Source of the DNA: Phycicoccus sonneratiae
GTDB lineage: Bacteria; Actinomycetota; Actinomycetes; Actinomycetales; Dermatophilaceae
Assembly: GCF_016887965.1 (NCBI RefSeq)
Contig: NZ_JAFDVD010000005.1
Span: 124,001 to 188,000, forward strand
Direction: 5' to 3'
DNA length: 64,000 nucleotides
Positions 1 to 9,611 of the stretch are shown piece by piece. The position numbers and the translations under genes are program-made. The notes beneath the pieces are model-generated. The model saw only the letters and a list, made by a program, of their open reading frames with translations, ran no database searches and was not told the origin of the DNA. The first letter of the stretch is position 1. Every line of letters begins with the position of its first letter.

Positions 1-303
1 GCGCACGGCTCGAAGAGCTCGGTCGTCTGCGACGCCCTGCTCGTCGACACGATCTCCCGGTCCGACACCTACCCGTACGTCGACATCCGCGAGGACGACG
101 TGCAGATGGGCCACGAGGCGACCGTGTCCAAGGTGTCCGAGGACCAGATGTTCTACCTGATGTCCCGGGGCATGACCGAGGAGGAGGCGATGGCGATGAT
201 CGTGCGCGGCTTCGTCGAGCCGATCGCCAAGGAGCTCCCGATGGAGTACGCCCTCGAGCTGAACCGCCTCATCGAGCTGCAGATGGAAGGAGCAGTCGGC
301 TGA
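1..303 (+). CDS. sufB: SufB, Fe-S cluster assembly scaffold (3' end only)
   Basis: The gene enters from the left edge, so only the last 100 residues are visible and no start is present. SufB with SufC and SufD forms the cytosolic SufBCD scaffold on which Fe-S clusters are built. The visible part carries the conserved C-terminal stretch of the SufB/SufD family: a SDTYP segment, then HEATVSK, then FYLMSRGMTEEEA and an IVRGF motif. The same end motif recurs in SufD downstream. It heads a co-directional operon with sufD, sufC, sufS, sufU and sufT. A 91-base spacer before sufD is unusually long for this otherwise tightly packed operon. Confidence 0.95.
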   Translation, partial: AHGSKSSVVCDALLVDTISRSDTYPYVDIREDDVQMGHEATVSKVSEDQMFYLMSRGMTEEEAMAMIVRGFVEPIAKELPMEYALELNRLIELQMEGAVG

Positions 304-394
304 TGTTCACCACACGAAGTCTTCCCCCGCTCCGCTCCTCCAGTACTTCGCGGGGACCCCGAACCCCGAACCCGAGCTTCTTCGAGGACCTTGC
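304..394 (+). other. sufB-sufD spacer with a short tandem repeat
   Basis: This 91-base gap breaks the tight packing of the suf operon. Around 355-376 it holds near-tandem copies of ccccgaa (ccccgaaccccgaacccgag). No convincing coding sequence or -10 box is visible. A GAGGACC stretch just before 395 may serve as the sufD ribosome site. The function of the spacer is unknown. Confidence 0.4.
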
Positions 395-1576
395 ATGAGT
401 CTGCTGACCCCCCAGCGCCCCACCGAGGGCGCGCACACCCACAGCGCCGCCACGATGGTCCCCGACCAGTCGCGCGCCGAGCGCCGGGCGTCCTTCGACC
501 CCGCCGACTTCGCCGTGCCGCACGGCCGCGAGGAGGAGTGGCGCTTCACGCCGGTCGACCGGCTCGGCCCCTTCTTCCGTGACGAGGCCGCCGGCGCCGA
601 CGCCGACTGGCACGAGGAGCTGCCCGAGGGCGTCACGCTGAGCACGATGCCGGTCGCCGACTGGCAGGCCCTCGGTGTGCCGCGCCCCCAGGACCGGGCC
701 GCCGCCGTCGCCGCCGCCCGCAGCGGTGGTGTCGCCGTCGTCGACGTCCCGGCCGAGGCCGAGCTCACCGAGCCCGTACGCCTGCGCCTCTCGGGCGATG
801 GGTCCGACCTCGTCCACGGGCACCTCCTCGTGCGGGTCGGCCGCTTCGCCCGCGCCACGGTCGTCCTCGAGCACGCCGGCACCGCCGACTGCTCCGAGGT
901 ACTCACCGTCCTGGCGGGTGACGGCTCCGACGTCACCCTCGTCAGCGTCCAGGAGTGGGACGACAGCGCCCACCACCTCGCCCAGCACGACGTCGTCGTC
1001 GGGCGCGACGCCACGGTGCGGCACATCGCCGTCACGCTCGGCGGCGGGGTCGTCCGGCTCAACACCAACGCCTCGTACACCGGCCCCGGTGGCTCGTTCG
1101 AGGGCCTCGGCGTGTACTTCGCCGACGCCGGCCAGCACCTCGAGCACCGGCTCTTCGTCGACCACGAGGCGCCGCACTGCCGCAGCAACGTCGAGTACAA
1201 GGGCGCCCTCCAGGGCGAGACTGCCCGCACCGTGTGGGTCGGCGACGTCCTCATCCGCGCCGCGGCCGAGGGCACCGACACCTACGAGCTGAACCGCAAC
1301 CTCATCCTCACCGACGGCGCCCGCGCCGACTCGGTGCCGAACCTCGAGATCGAGACCGGCGAGATCGAGGGAGCCGGGCACGCCTCCGCCACGGGCCGTT
1401 TCGACGACGAGCAGCTCTTCTACCTCATGGCGCGCGGCATCCCCGAGGACGACGCCCGCCGCCTCGTCGTCCGCGGCTTCTTCGCGAGCGTCGTCGCGCG
1501 CATCGGCGTCCCCGAGGTGCAGGAGCGCCTCATGGAGGCCATCGAGCGCGAGCTCGCCGGGGAGGTCGCAGCGTGA
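395..1576 (+). CDS. sufD: SufD, Fe-S cluster assembly protein
   Basis: A 393-residue SufD, the SufB paralogue in the cytosolic SufBCD complex, linked to iron supply for cluster assembly. The N-terminal helical part contains the family-typical GREEEWRFTP segment (residues about 47-56). The beta-helix core follows, and the C-terminus carries ETGEIEGAGHASATG then FYLMARGIPEDDARR. The His in GAGHASA corresponds to the functionally important C-terminal His of SufD (family knowledge). The ATG at 395 is chosen because GAGGACC precedes it. Its stop overlaps the GTG of the Rieske gene by four bases (GTGA), which implies translational coupling. Confidence 0.95.
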   Translation: MSLLTPQRPTEGAHTHSAATMVPDQSRAERRASFDPADFAVPHGREEEWRFTPVDRLGPFFRDEAAGADADWHEELPEGVTLSTMPVADWQALGVPRPQDRAAAVAAARSGGVAVVDVPAEAELTEPVRLRLSGDGSDLVHGHLLVRVGRFARATVVLEHAGTADCSEVLTVLAGDGSDVTLVSVQEWDDSAHHLAQHDVVVGRDATVRHIAVTLGGGVVRLNTNASYTGPGGSFEGLGVYFADAGQHLEHRLFVDHEAPHCRSNVEYKGALQGETARTVWVGDVLIRAAAEGTDTYELNRNLILTDGARADSVPNLEIETGEIEGAGHASATGRFDDEQLFYLMARGIPEDDARRLVVRGFFASVVARIGVPEVQERLMEAIERELAGEVAA

Positions 1577-1914
1577 GCGAGCAGCTGACCACCGAGGGCT
1601 TCACCTACGTCTGCCGGCTCGACGAGCTGCCGGAGGTCGGGGCCGCCCTCGCCGAGATCGAGGGCCGCCGCGTCTCCATCGTCCGCACCGAGGACGGCGC
1701 CGTGCACTGCGTCGACGACACGTGCAGCCACGCCAACGTCTCGCTGTCCGAGGGCGAGCTCGACGGCTGCACCCTCGAGTGCTGGCTGCACGGCTCGCGC
1801 TTCGACCTGCGCACCGGCGAGCCCACCGGCCCGCCCGCCATCACCCCCATCGCCGTCCACACCGTCCGCACCGAGGGTGACGACGTCTTCGTCGCCCTGT
1901 CCGAGGAGCTCTGA
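1573..1914 (+). CDS. Rieske [2Fe-2S] ferredoxin-like protein of the suf operon
   Basis: A 113-residue single-domain Rieske protein of the type annotated as the ferredoxin subunit of non-heme iron oxygenases. Both cluster-binding motifs are visible: C-S-H in DDTCSHANVS and C-W-L-H in LECWLHGSRFD, giving the two Cys and two His ligands. It lies inside the suf operon between sufD and sufC, a placement common in Actinobacteria. An electron-transfer role in cluster assembly is therefore likelier than a role in aromatic degradation, but its exact partner is unknown. The GTG start overlaps the sufD stop. Confidence 0.9.
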   Translation: MSEQLTTEGFTYVCRLDELPEVGAALAEIEGRRVSIVRTEDGAVHCVDDTCSHANVSLSEGELDGCTLECWLHGSRFDLRTGEPTGPPAITPIAVHTVRTEGDDVFVALSEEL

Positions 1915-1922
1915 CCCCACGC

Positions 1923-3983
<2,061 letters not shown>

Positions 3984-3984
<1 letters not shown>

Positions 3985-4430
3985 TGGACCTCTACCAGGA
4001 GCTCATCCTCGAGCACTCGAAGCGCCCCGTGAACCACGGTCTGCGCGAACCGTTCGACGCCGAGAGCCACCACGTCAACCCCACGTGCGGCGACGAGGTC
4101 ACCGTGCGGGTGCACCTCTCGGGAGCCGGTGACGACGCCGTCGTCGAGGACGTCTCGTACGACTCGATGGGCTGCTCGATCAGCGTCGCGTCGGCGTCCA
4201 TCCTCGCCGAGGAGGTCACCGGCGGTACCGTCGCGCACGCCCGCGAGACCTACGAGGCGATGCGCGCCATGCTCACGAGCAAGGGGGAGGACCCCGGCGA
4301 CGAGGAGCAGATCGGCGACGGCGTGGCGCTCGCCGGCGTCGCGAAGTACCCCGCCCGCGTCAAGTGCGCCCTCCTCTCGTGGTCGGCGTTCACCGATGCC
4401 CTGTACCAGGCCGAAGGAGCGAAGCAGTGA
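3984..4430 (+). CDS. sufU: SufU, zinc-dependent sulfurtransferase
   Basis: A 148-residue SufU that accepts the persulfide from SufS in Gram-positive and actinobacterial SUF systems. The zinc/sulfur ligands are present: C35 and D37 in NPTCGDEV, C64 in SMGCSISV and C128 in VKCALLSW. The spacing between the first two cysteines includes the SufU-type insertion that separates it from IscU. It overlaps sufS by one base and sufT by four bases. Confidence 0.95.
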
Positions 4431-4756
4431 GCGAGACCACCGCCACCCCCAGCAACGTCGCCGACGTCGAGGAGGCCATGCGCGACGTCGTCGACCCCGA
4501 GCTCGGGATCAACGTCGTCGACCTCGGCCTCGTCTACGGCATCACGGTCGACCCGCAGAACCACGCCGTCATCGACATGACGCTCACCTCGGCGGCCTGC
4601 CCGCTCACCGACGTCATCGAGGACCAGACCGCGGCCTCCCTCGAGGGGGTCGTCGCCGGGCACCGCATCAACTGGGTCTGGATGCCGCCGTGGGGTCCGG
4701 ACAAGATCACCGACGACGGCCGCGAGCAGCTGCGCGCCCTGGGCTTCAACATCTGA
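4427..4756 (+). CDS. sufT: SufT, MIP18/DUF59-family Fe-S maturation factor
   Basis: A 109-residue DUF59 (MIP18/PaaD-like) protein, the standard last member of actinobacterial suf operons, thought to help insert Fe-S clusters into client proteins. Family marks are DPELGINVVDLGLVYG in the first half, the TSAACPLTD segment with the conserved Cys, and VWMPPWGPDKIT near the end. The GTG start overlaps the sufU stop (GTGA). Confidence 0.93.
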   Translation: MSETTATPSNVADVEEAMRDVVDPELGINVVDLGLVYGITVDPQNHAVIDMTLTSAACPLTDVIEDQTAASLEGVVAGHRINWVWMPPWGPDKITDDGREQLRALGFNI

Positions 4757-4758
4757 GC

Positions 4759-5280
4759 GTGACCACCCGCGTCGTCGAGGTCGCGCCCGAGCGGTACGAC
4801 CGCTGGCGGGCGCGGTTCGACGAGAACAACCCCGACGGTCCCCAGCGGGTCGTCGGGGTCTCTCGGCTCGAGGCCGACCCGCTCGCCGTGCTGCTCGTGC
4901 GCCGGGGTGGGTACGCGGTGGGGGTGGCTGTCGGGGACCGGTTGACCGAGCACAAGGTGGGGACGCGCTACGTCCAGTCGCGGACGGCCGCCGGCGGATG
5001 GAGCCAGCAGCGCTTCGCCCGGCGCCGGTCCAACCAGGCCGACGAGCTGGTCGGGGCGGTCACCGAGCACGCCGTGCGGCTGCTGCGGGGGAGCGGCGCC
5101 CGGGGACTCGTGCTCGGCGGGGACCGGGCCCTGGCCGAGGCCGTGCTCGATGACGCCCGGCTCGGCGGGTTGCGCGACCTCGCGCGCATTGAGCTCTACG
5201 ACCTGCCGGACCCGCGGTTCGCGGTGCTGGAGAAGGCCGTCGAGCGGGCGCGGGCGGTCCGGGTCACCATCGAGGAGTGA
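4759..5280 (+). CDS. acVLRF1-type peptidyl-tRNA hydrolase/ribosome rescue factor
   Basis: A 173-residue protein of the actinobacterial VLRF1 family. VLRF1 proteins are eRF1-fold factors that release nascent chains from stalled ribosomes. The diagnostic segment is at residues 68-95: GTRYVQSRTAAGGWSQQRF then ARRRSNQ, including the GG-x-SQQR motif with the catalytic-type glutamines. An Rv/Vms1-like Rossmann part follows (RGLVLGGDRALAEAVL). The GTG at 4759 lies two bases after the sufT stop, so it probably belongs to the suf transcript, a link whose meaning is not known. Confidence 0.82.
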   Translation: MTTRVVEVAPERYDRWRARFDENNPDGPQRVVGVSRLEADPLAVLLVRRGGYAVGVAVGDRLTEHKVGTRYVQSRTAAGGWSQQRFARRRSNQADELVGAVTEHAVRLLRGSGARGLVLGGDRALAEAVLDDARLGGLRDLARIELYDLPDPRFAVLEKAVERARAVRVTIEE

Positions 5281-5289
5281 GGCGCCCGC

Positions 5290-5652
5290 TCACTCCTCCA
5301 TGAGCACGAGCTCGTTGCCCCAGGGGTCGGTGAAGGCGAACATCGACGGCGAGCCCTCGAGGTGGAGCACCTCGTCGTTGTGCAATGTCGCGTCGGTGGC
5401 GCGGAGCCGGTCGTGCGCTGCCTGCGCCGAGGCGGTCCCGAGCCGGACCGCGCGGGGGATCTCGCTGTCCGGTGGGAGGAGGACGATCCCGACGTCCGAG
5501 CCGGGCGGGGCGACCTGGACGTACCGGGCACCGGGCCAGGCCTCGGCGTCGACGACGACCTCGCACCCGAGGACGTCGCGGTAGAAGGCGAGCGCGGCGT
5601 CCTGGTCGGGCACCGTCACGGACACGCTGAGGCCTCTCGTGATCATGGTCAT
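5290..5652 (-). CDS. VOC/glyoxalase-fold protein
   Basis: A 120-residue single VOC domain. It starts MTMITRGLSVSVTVPDQDAALAFYRD, typical of the first beta-alpha-beta of the fold, and ends FTDPWGNELVLMEE, the usual metal-ligand and end motif. The substrate cannot be read from sequence; resistance, lyase or unknown roles are all possible. An ATG two codons further in (5646) is an alternative start. It converges on acVLRF1 and is divergent from the P-loop gene at 5743. Confidence 0.8.
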   Translation of the reverse strand: MTMITRGLSVSVTVPDQDAALAFYRDVLGCEVVVDAEAWPGARYVQVAPPGSDVGIVLLPPDSEIPRAVRLGTASAQAAHDRLRATDATLHNDEVLHLEGSPSMFAFTDPWGNELVLMEE

Positions 5653-5687
5653 GCCCGTTCCGACCGGCGCTCCGATCCGGAATCATC

Positions 5688-5701
5688 GGTCCGGCCGGAC
5701 C
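5688..5701. promoter_or_regulatory. 14-bp perfect palindrome in a divergent intergenic region
   Basis: The sequence ggtccggccggacc is its own reverse complement and lies between the divergent VOC (5652) and P-loop (5743) genes. It is a candidate operator shared by both. Short GC palindromes also occur by chance in DNA of this composition, so the call is tentative. Confidence 0.35.
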
Positions 5702-5742
5702 ACGTTTGCCGACCACCACCCCCGGACGGCATCGTGGGGGTC

Positions 5743-6300
5743 GTGGACGCCCGCCCGACCCTGTTCCTCACCGTCGGCCTGCCGGGCGTCGGCAAGACCA
5801 CCCGGGCCAAGGAGCTGGCCGCGACGCACCGCATCCTGCGGCTGACACCGGACGACTGGATGGCGCCGCTGTTCGGTCGCAGCGACGTCGACGGCCGCCG
5901 GGACGTCCTCGAGGGCCGGATGATCTGGGTCGCGCACCAGGTGCTCCTCGGCGGGTCGAGCGTCGTCCTGGACTTCGGCTGCTGGTCCGCGGACGAGCGG
6001 TACGCCATCCGCGTCATCGCGGAGACGGCCGGTGCGCGGTTCGTCCTCGAGCTCGTGCAAGCCGCCGAGGACGAACGCCGACGGCGCGCGAGCGCCCGGT
6101 GGCGGGAGGCTCCGGAGACGACCTTCGAGATGACCGAGGCCGACCACGACCGGTTCCTCGCCGCCATCGAGCTCCCGAGCGACGCGGAGCTGTCGTACGG
6201 TCCGGTCCCACCGCCGCCGGCGGGTCACGACACCTGGCCGGAGTGGGCCAGCACCCGGTGGCCGACACTCCCGGTGATCACACCACCGAACGGCGCCTGA
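5743..6300 (+). CDS. AAA_33-type P-loop ATP-binding protein, small-molecule kinase-like
   Basis: About 185 residues. Walker A GLPGVGKTT lies at residues 12-20 right after a LFLTV strand, as in small kinases such as AAA_33 and zeta-toxin-like phosphotransferases. A DDW motif follows at the position of the Walker-A-proximal catalytic Asp (LTPDDWMAPLFG), then an arginine-rich lid (DERRRRASARWRE). The substrate is unknown. Two GTG codons are possible starts (5734 and 5743); the second is used because it directly precedes the conserved core. No TANNNT box or strong ribosome site decides between them. Confidence 0.72.
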   Translation: MDARPTLFLTVGLPGVGKTTRAKELAATHRILRLTPDDWMAPLFGRSDVDGRRDVLEGRMIWVAHQVLLGGSSVVLDFGCWSADERYAIRVIAETAGARFVLELVQAAEDERRRRASARWREAPETTFEMTEADHDRFLAAIELPSDAELSYGPVPPPPAGHDTWPEWASTRWPTLPVITPPNGA

Positions 6301-6346
6301 TCGTCGGGTCCGGCGTCCGCACCGCGCTCCGTCGCGGAGCCGCCCG

Positions 6347-7933
6347 TCAGAAGGGGGGTGAGGCGGTGAGGTCGCGCCTGCGGGGCAGCCGTGGGGCGTG
6401 GTCGTGGGGGGCGGGCGCGCAGGTCATCGGCACGCGGGGTCGGGTGATGTGGACACGGCGGGCCGCTTCGGCCGGGCCACGGTGCTCGAGGTGGTGCTCC
6501 AGCGCCGAGTGGGGGCCGTCGGGCAGCACCAGGCTCGGGTTGCCGGGCGGCGTCGGGGGTGGGTCGGTTCCGGTGTCGGTGAGGGTGATCGGGTGGAGCT
6601 GGTCGGGGGGATGAGTGGTGCGGGTGCGGCCGGTGGGGTCGGTCCAGGTCATCGAGGCGTCGGGGTGGAGGACGGCTCGCCAGCCGGGGCGTTGTTTGAG
6701 GCGGTGGTGGCGCCGGCAGAGGCAGGCCAGGTTGGTCGCGGCCGTGGGTCCGAGCGGCCAGGTGCGGACGTGGTCGAGGTCGCAGAAGCGGGCGGCGACG
6801 GTGCAGCCGGGGAAGCGGCAGTGCCGGTCCCGGGCCCGCACGAACGCCACGAGTCGGGCGCCGGGCCGGTAGGCGGAGGTGCTCAGCTCGCCGTGGGGGT
6901 CGAGCGGGGCGCCGGTCGCGGTGTCGCAGGGCTGGAGGCGAGGCCGGCCGGTGCGGTCACGGCCGGTGACCGTGGTGGCGGCGACCGCCCGCTCGAGCCA
7001 GTCGCGCTGGACCAGCATCGGTTCCCCGGCGCGGGCGGTGCCGACCGGCACCAGGTCCCCGGCAGCTCCGCTCGCGATCCCGGTGGGGCGAGCAGGAGCG
7101 TCGGCGGGGGTGGTCAGGACGACCTGGAGGTCGATGGTGGCCTGCTGGGTGACCAGGTCGGTCAGGGCCTTGGCGCGGGCCCGGTCGATCCGCTCGCACA
7201 CCCCGTCGGTGACGTACTGCTGGGCCAGCGCGTCGATCGCGGCCCAGGCCCGGCAGGCCTCCTCGGAGGGAAAGGTGCCCAGCCAGGTGTCCACGCCCGG
7301 CTCGTCCACCCACCGCCGCAGCCCACTGGCCTCCCGCGCCCGCACCGCGCGCTGCCGCAGCAGGTCCGGGCTGATCGACGCCAGTAACCGGCGCACCCGG
7401 CGCCGCAGGTGCGTGCCGTCCTCCCGGCCGAACCAGTCCGACAGGCTACTGACGACCGTCTCGGCGACCTCGGCCGGGACCTCCTCCAGCTCGTACGCCA
7501 CGACGCCCGCCCGGTAGGCATCGAGACGTCCTGCGCGCATCGCGCCGTGCAGCCCACCCAGTCCGGTGCACACCAGCGACCCCTCGGGCGCGTCCGCCGC
7601 CCGGCGCACCGCGTCACGCACCCGGCGTTCGGCGTGCACCGCCGAGACGTTCAGCACCCCCGACACGACCGCGGGCGCATCGAGCGCCACGTGACCCCGG
7701 GCCCGGCGCACCTGCACGACCGTGCCGTCCTCGGCCCACTCGCACTCCACCGCCGCCAACGCCACGATCGCCTCGTCCTGCGCCGCCGCCGCCACGTCGA
7801 GCAGCGCCTGCAGCTCACCCAGCAGCTCCGCACACTCATCGACCGACCCCGTCGGCGACCCTCCCACCAGCGCATCCGAGAGCAGGGCCCGCGCCGCTCG
7901 TGCGGCCTCCCTGACGGTGTCCGTGGTGGTCAT
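6347..7933 (-). CDS. DUF222 + HNH endonuclease domain protein (copy 1)
   Basis: A 528-residue protein of the REP13E12-like family. DUF222 covers about residues 30-330, and a zinc-type HNH nuclease lies at 370-412: CRFPGC (372-377), CDLDH (384-388), N401 and LCRRHH (405-410). A proline-rich C-terminal tail follows. The ATG at 7933 is set by a very purine-rich leader (gaggggagggggagccg). An open frame continues upstream but enters the NYN gene region and is not used. The paralogue at 45300-46895 shares long identical blocks, such as RRWVDEPGVDTWLGTFPSEE. These proteins are multicopy in many Micrococcales; the role is unknown (possible selfish or DNA-processing nuclease). Confidence 0.9.
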   Translation of the reverse strand: MTTTDTVREAARAARALLSDALVGGSPTGSVDECAELLGELQALLDVAAAAQDEAIVALAAVECEWAEDGTVVQVRRARGHVALDAPAVVSGVLNVSAVHAERRVRDAVRRAADAPEGSLVCTGLGGLHGAMRAGRLDAYRAGVVAYELEEVPAEVAETVVSSLSDWFGREDGTHLRRRVRRLLASISPDLLRQRAVRAREASGLRRWVDEPGVDTWLGTFPSEEACRAWAAIDALAQQYVTDGVCERIDRARAKALTDLVTQQATIDLQVVLTTPADAPARPTGIASGAAGDLVPVGTARAGEPMLVQRDWLERAVAATTVTGRDRTGRPRLQPCDTATGAPLDPHGELSTSAYRPGARLVAFVRARDRHCRFPGCTVAARFCDLDHVRTWPLGPTAATNLACLCRRHHRLKQRPGWRAVLHPDASMTWTDPTGRTRTTHPPDQLHPITLTDTGTDPPPTPPGNPSLVLPDGPHSALEHHLEHRGPAEAARRVHITRPRVPMTCAPAPHDHAPRLPRRRDLTASPPF

Positions 7934-7964
7934 CGGCTCCCCCTCCCCTCGTACCCCGATCCTA
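7934..7964 (-). promoter_or_regulatory. Promoter-leader block of DUF222-HNH copy 1, shared with copy 2
   Basis: Upstream of the start codon a 31-base block matches the block at 46896-46926 at 29 positions, well outside the coding region. It contains the purine-rich ribosome site and a TAGGAT -10 box (complement of 7959-7964) 25 bases before the ATG. The spacing is the same in both copies. The conserved leader suggests the copies duplicated with their expression signals. Confidence 0.6.
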
Positions 7965-8058
7965 CCGGACAGGCGTTCGAGAGGGAAGGGTCGAGCGGAG
8001 GGAAAGATGTTGCAACGCAGGACAATCCGCCGAGAACGAGTGACCGGCGACGGACCCG

Positions 8059-8619
8059 TCAGAGGAACTGCGCCGGGTCGAACTCGGCGATCGGGATGAT
8101 GCGCACCCGCGGGAGCCGCTCGTTGAACGCCGCGACGTCGTACTCGAGGTCGAGGAACTCCAGCCCGCGCTCGGACATCCCCGCGAAGGCGCTGCTGCGG
8201 AACTCGCCGAACCCGACCACCCCGACCCGGCGCCCGTCCAACAGGTCCTCGACCTGCTCGGCGAAGTCGCCGTCGTTGCTCACGAGGAGGACGTCGGCCT
8301 CGCGACCCCGCAGCTCGGCGAGCGTGCGCTGGATGGCGATGTCGACGACCTTCTCGCCCGGCCCGCCGGACAGCGGCACCGGGCGGTAGCCGATGGCGAG
8401 CAGCGCCTGGACGAAGGTCATCGGCAGCTCGGTGTTGGCCGCGAGGAAGAACAACCCGACCGCCGGCTGCTCCCACCGGTCCTCGGCGAACTGCAGCAGC
8501 CGCTCCCACCGGGGCCGCTCCGCGGGCTGCGGCCGGCGCCCGAGGATCGAGGTCCCCAGCGTCGCGTCGATGTTCTCGCCGTCGACGAGGAGGTAGGTCG
8601 TGCGCGCAGCGGGAGCCAT
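8059..8619 (-). CDS. NYN-domain (PIN-like) ribonuclease family protein
   Basis: A 186-residue NYN protein, a PIN-like metal-dependent nuclease fold. The N-terminal acidic motif is LLVDGENID (catalytic D13), and the second acidic cluster is VLLVSNDGDF. It matches the actinobacterial NYN proteins of about this length. RNA is the likely substrate by family, not shown here. A TAGGCT box ends six bases before the ATG, suggesting a leaderless transcript. It reads toward the HNH gene on the same strand. Confidence 0.82.
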   Translation of the reverse strand: MAPAARTTYLLVDGENIDATLGTSILGRRPQPAERPRWERLLQFAEDRWEQPAVGLFFLAANTELPMTFVQALLAIGYRPVPLSGGPGEKVVDIAIQRTLAELRGREADVLLVSNDGDFAEQVEDLLDGRRVGVVGFGEFRSSAFAGMSERGLEFLDLEYDVAAFNERLPRVRIIPIAEFDPAQFL

Positions 8620-8625
8620 GGGCCG

Positions 8626-8631
8626 AGCCTA
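8626..8631 (-). promoter_or_regulatory. -10 box of the NYN gene (leaderless)
   Basis: TAGGCT on the minus strand ends six bases before the ATG at 8619, fitting a transcript that begins at the start codon. No clear -35 is seen. Confidence 0.5.
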
Positions 8632-8641
8632 GGGGTCGCCG

Positions 8642-8995
8642 TCAGGCGTGGTGCTGGGCGATGTTGACGACCGTGCCGCCGGGGGCCCGGACGAAGAACC
8701 GCCGCACGCCCCACTCCTCGGTGACGAGCGGGTGCACGACCTCGACCCCGGCCGCGAGGACCTCCGCGTAGGCGGCGTCGACGTCCTCGACCCGCACCGT
8801 GAGCGCCGAGTCCTCGGGCGCGGTCGCGTCACCGGAGACGAGCTGGACGTGGGCGCCGGTGTCGGGCGAGGTGAAGCGGGCGACCCAGCCGAGGTTCATC
8901 TCCTCGGTGGACAGGCCCATGACCTCGGCCCAGAAGCCCCCGGCCGCATCGATATCGGGGACGTTGAGGTTCGGGATGACGGAGACGACGCGCAT
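8642..8995 (-). CDS. VOC/glyoxalase-fold protein
   Basis: A 117-residue single VOC domain, beginning MRVVSVIPNLNVPDIDAAG and ending FFVRAPGGTVVNIAQHHA. The central LTVRVEDVDAAYAEVLAAG is the typical second beta-alpha unit of bleomycin-resistance/glyoxalase proteins. The ATG at 8995 is favoured over upstream in-frame codons because of a strong gcaggaggaagc ribosome site. It is divergent from the DUF1801 gene. The substrate is unknown. Confidence 0.8.
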   Translation of the reverse strand: MRVVSVIPNLNVPDIDAAGGFWAEVMGLSTEEMNLGWVARFTSPDTGAHVQLVSGDATAPEDSALTVRVEDVDAAYAEVLAAGVEVVHPLVTEEWGVRRFFVRAPGGTVVNIAQHHA

Positions 8996-9152
8996 GCTTC
9001 CTCCTGCGGTGGCGGTCCCTCGATGCTCGCCGACAGGGCGCTGAACGTCCACCGCGGAGGTCGGTCAGGTTCGGAGAAGCGCCGTCGGGGACCGGGGGAG
9101 CACGATGGGCGCAGCAGGATCCACGACAGCCACGAGAGAGGGAGGGAGCGCC

Positions 9153-9593
9153 ATGAGCGCCGCGAAGAAGACCACCGGGAGCGTCCTCAGCGACGCCGAG
9201 AAGGCGGCGATGAAGGCCACCGTCGCCGAGCGTCGGGCCGCCGCCAAGGGGGCCAAGGCCGAGGACGACGTCAAGGCCGTGCTCGACGCCATCGCGAAGA
9301 TGTCCGACCACGACCGGGCGCTGTGCACCCGGCTGCACGAGATCATCACCACTGCCGCACCGGAGCTCGCGCCGCGGACGTGGTACGGCATGCCGGCCTA
9401 CGCCAAGGACGGCAAGGTCCTCCTGGCCGTCAAGAACTCTGGCAAGTTCGGCCAGCGCTACACGAGCCTGGAGTTCCAGGACGTCGCGCAGCTCGACTCC
9501 GGCTCGATGTGGCCGGTCTCGTGGGCGGTCACGACCCTGACGAAGACCGGCGAGAAGGACGTCGCGGCGCTGGTGCGCAAGGCGGTGGGCTGA
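9153..9593 (+). CDS. DUF1801 (YdhG/Fra-like) protein
   Basis: A 146-residue protein with a lysine/alanine-rich N-terminus of about 55 residues and then a DUF1801 domain: ITTAAPELAPRTWYGMPAYA, then VLLAVKNSGKFGQRYTSLEF. DUF1801 has a frataxin-like fold and is sometimes linked to iron handling, but no function is established for this branch. The start is set by a gagggagggagcgcc ribosome site; a longer in-frame start at 9105 is less likely. It converges on the metallopeptidase gene. Confidence 0.75.
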   Translation: MSAAKKTTGSVLSDAEKAAMKATVAERRAAAKGAKAEDDVKAVLDAIAKMSDHDRALCTRLHEIITTAAPELAPRTWYGMPAYAKDGKVLLAVKNSGKFGQRYTSLEFQDVAQLDSGSMWPVSWAVTTLTKTGEKDVAALVRKAVG

Positions 9594-9611
9594 CCGGGCG
9601 CAGGGCATTGG

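Noticed and set aside
100-303. A 67-residue independent gene starting at 100
   Set aside because: It is only an internal Met of sufB; the frame is open and SufB-like from base 1.
7934-8509. N-terminal extension of the HNH gene
   Set aside because: The extra residues have no similarity to the paralogue, while both copies share the ribosome site and -10 block just before the chosen ATG.
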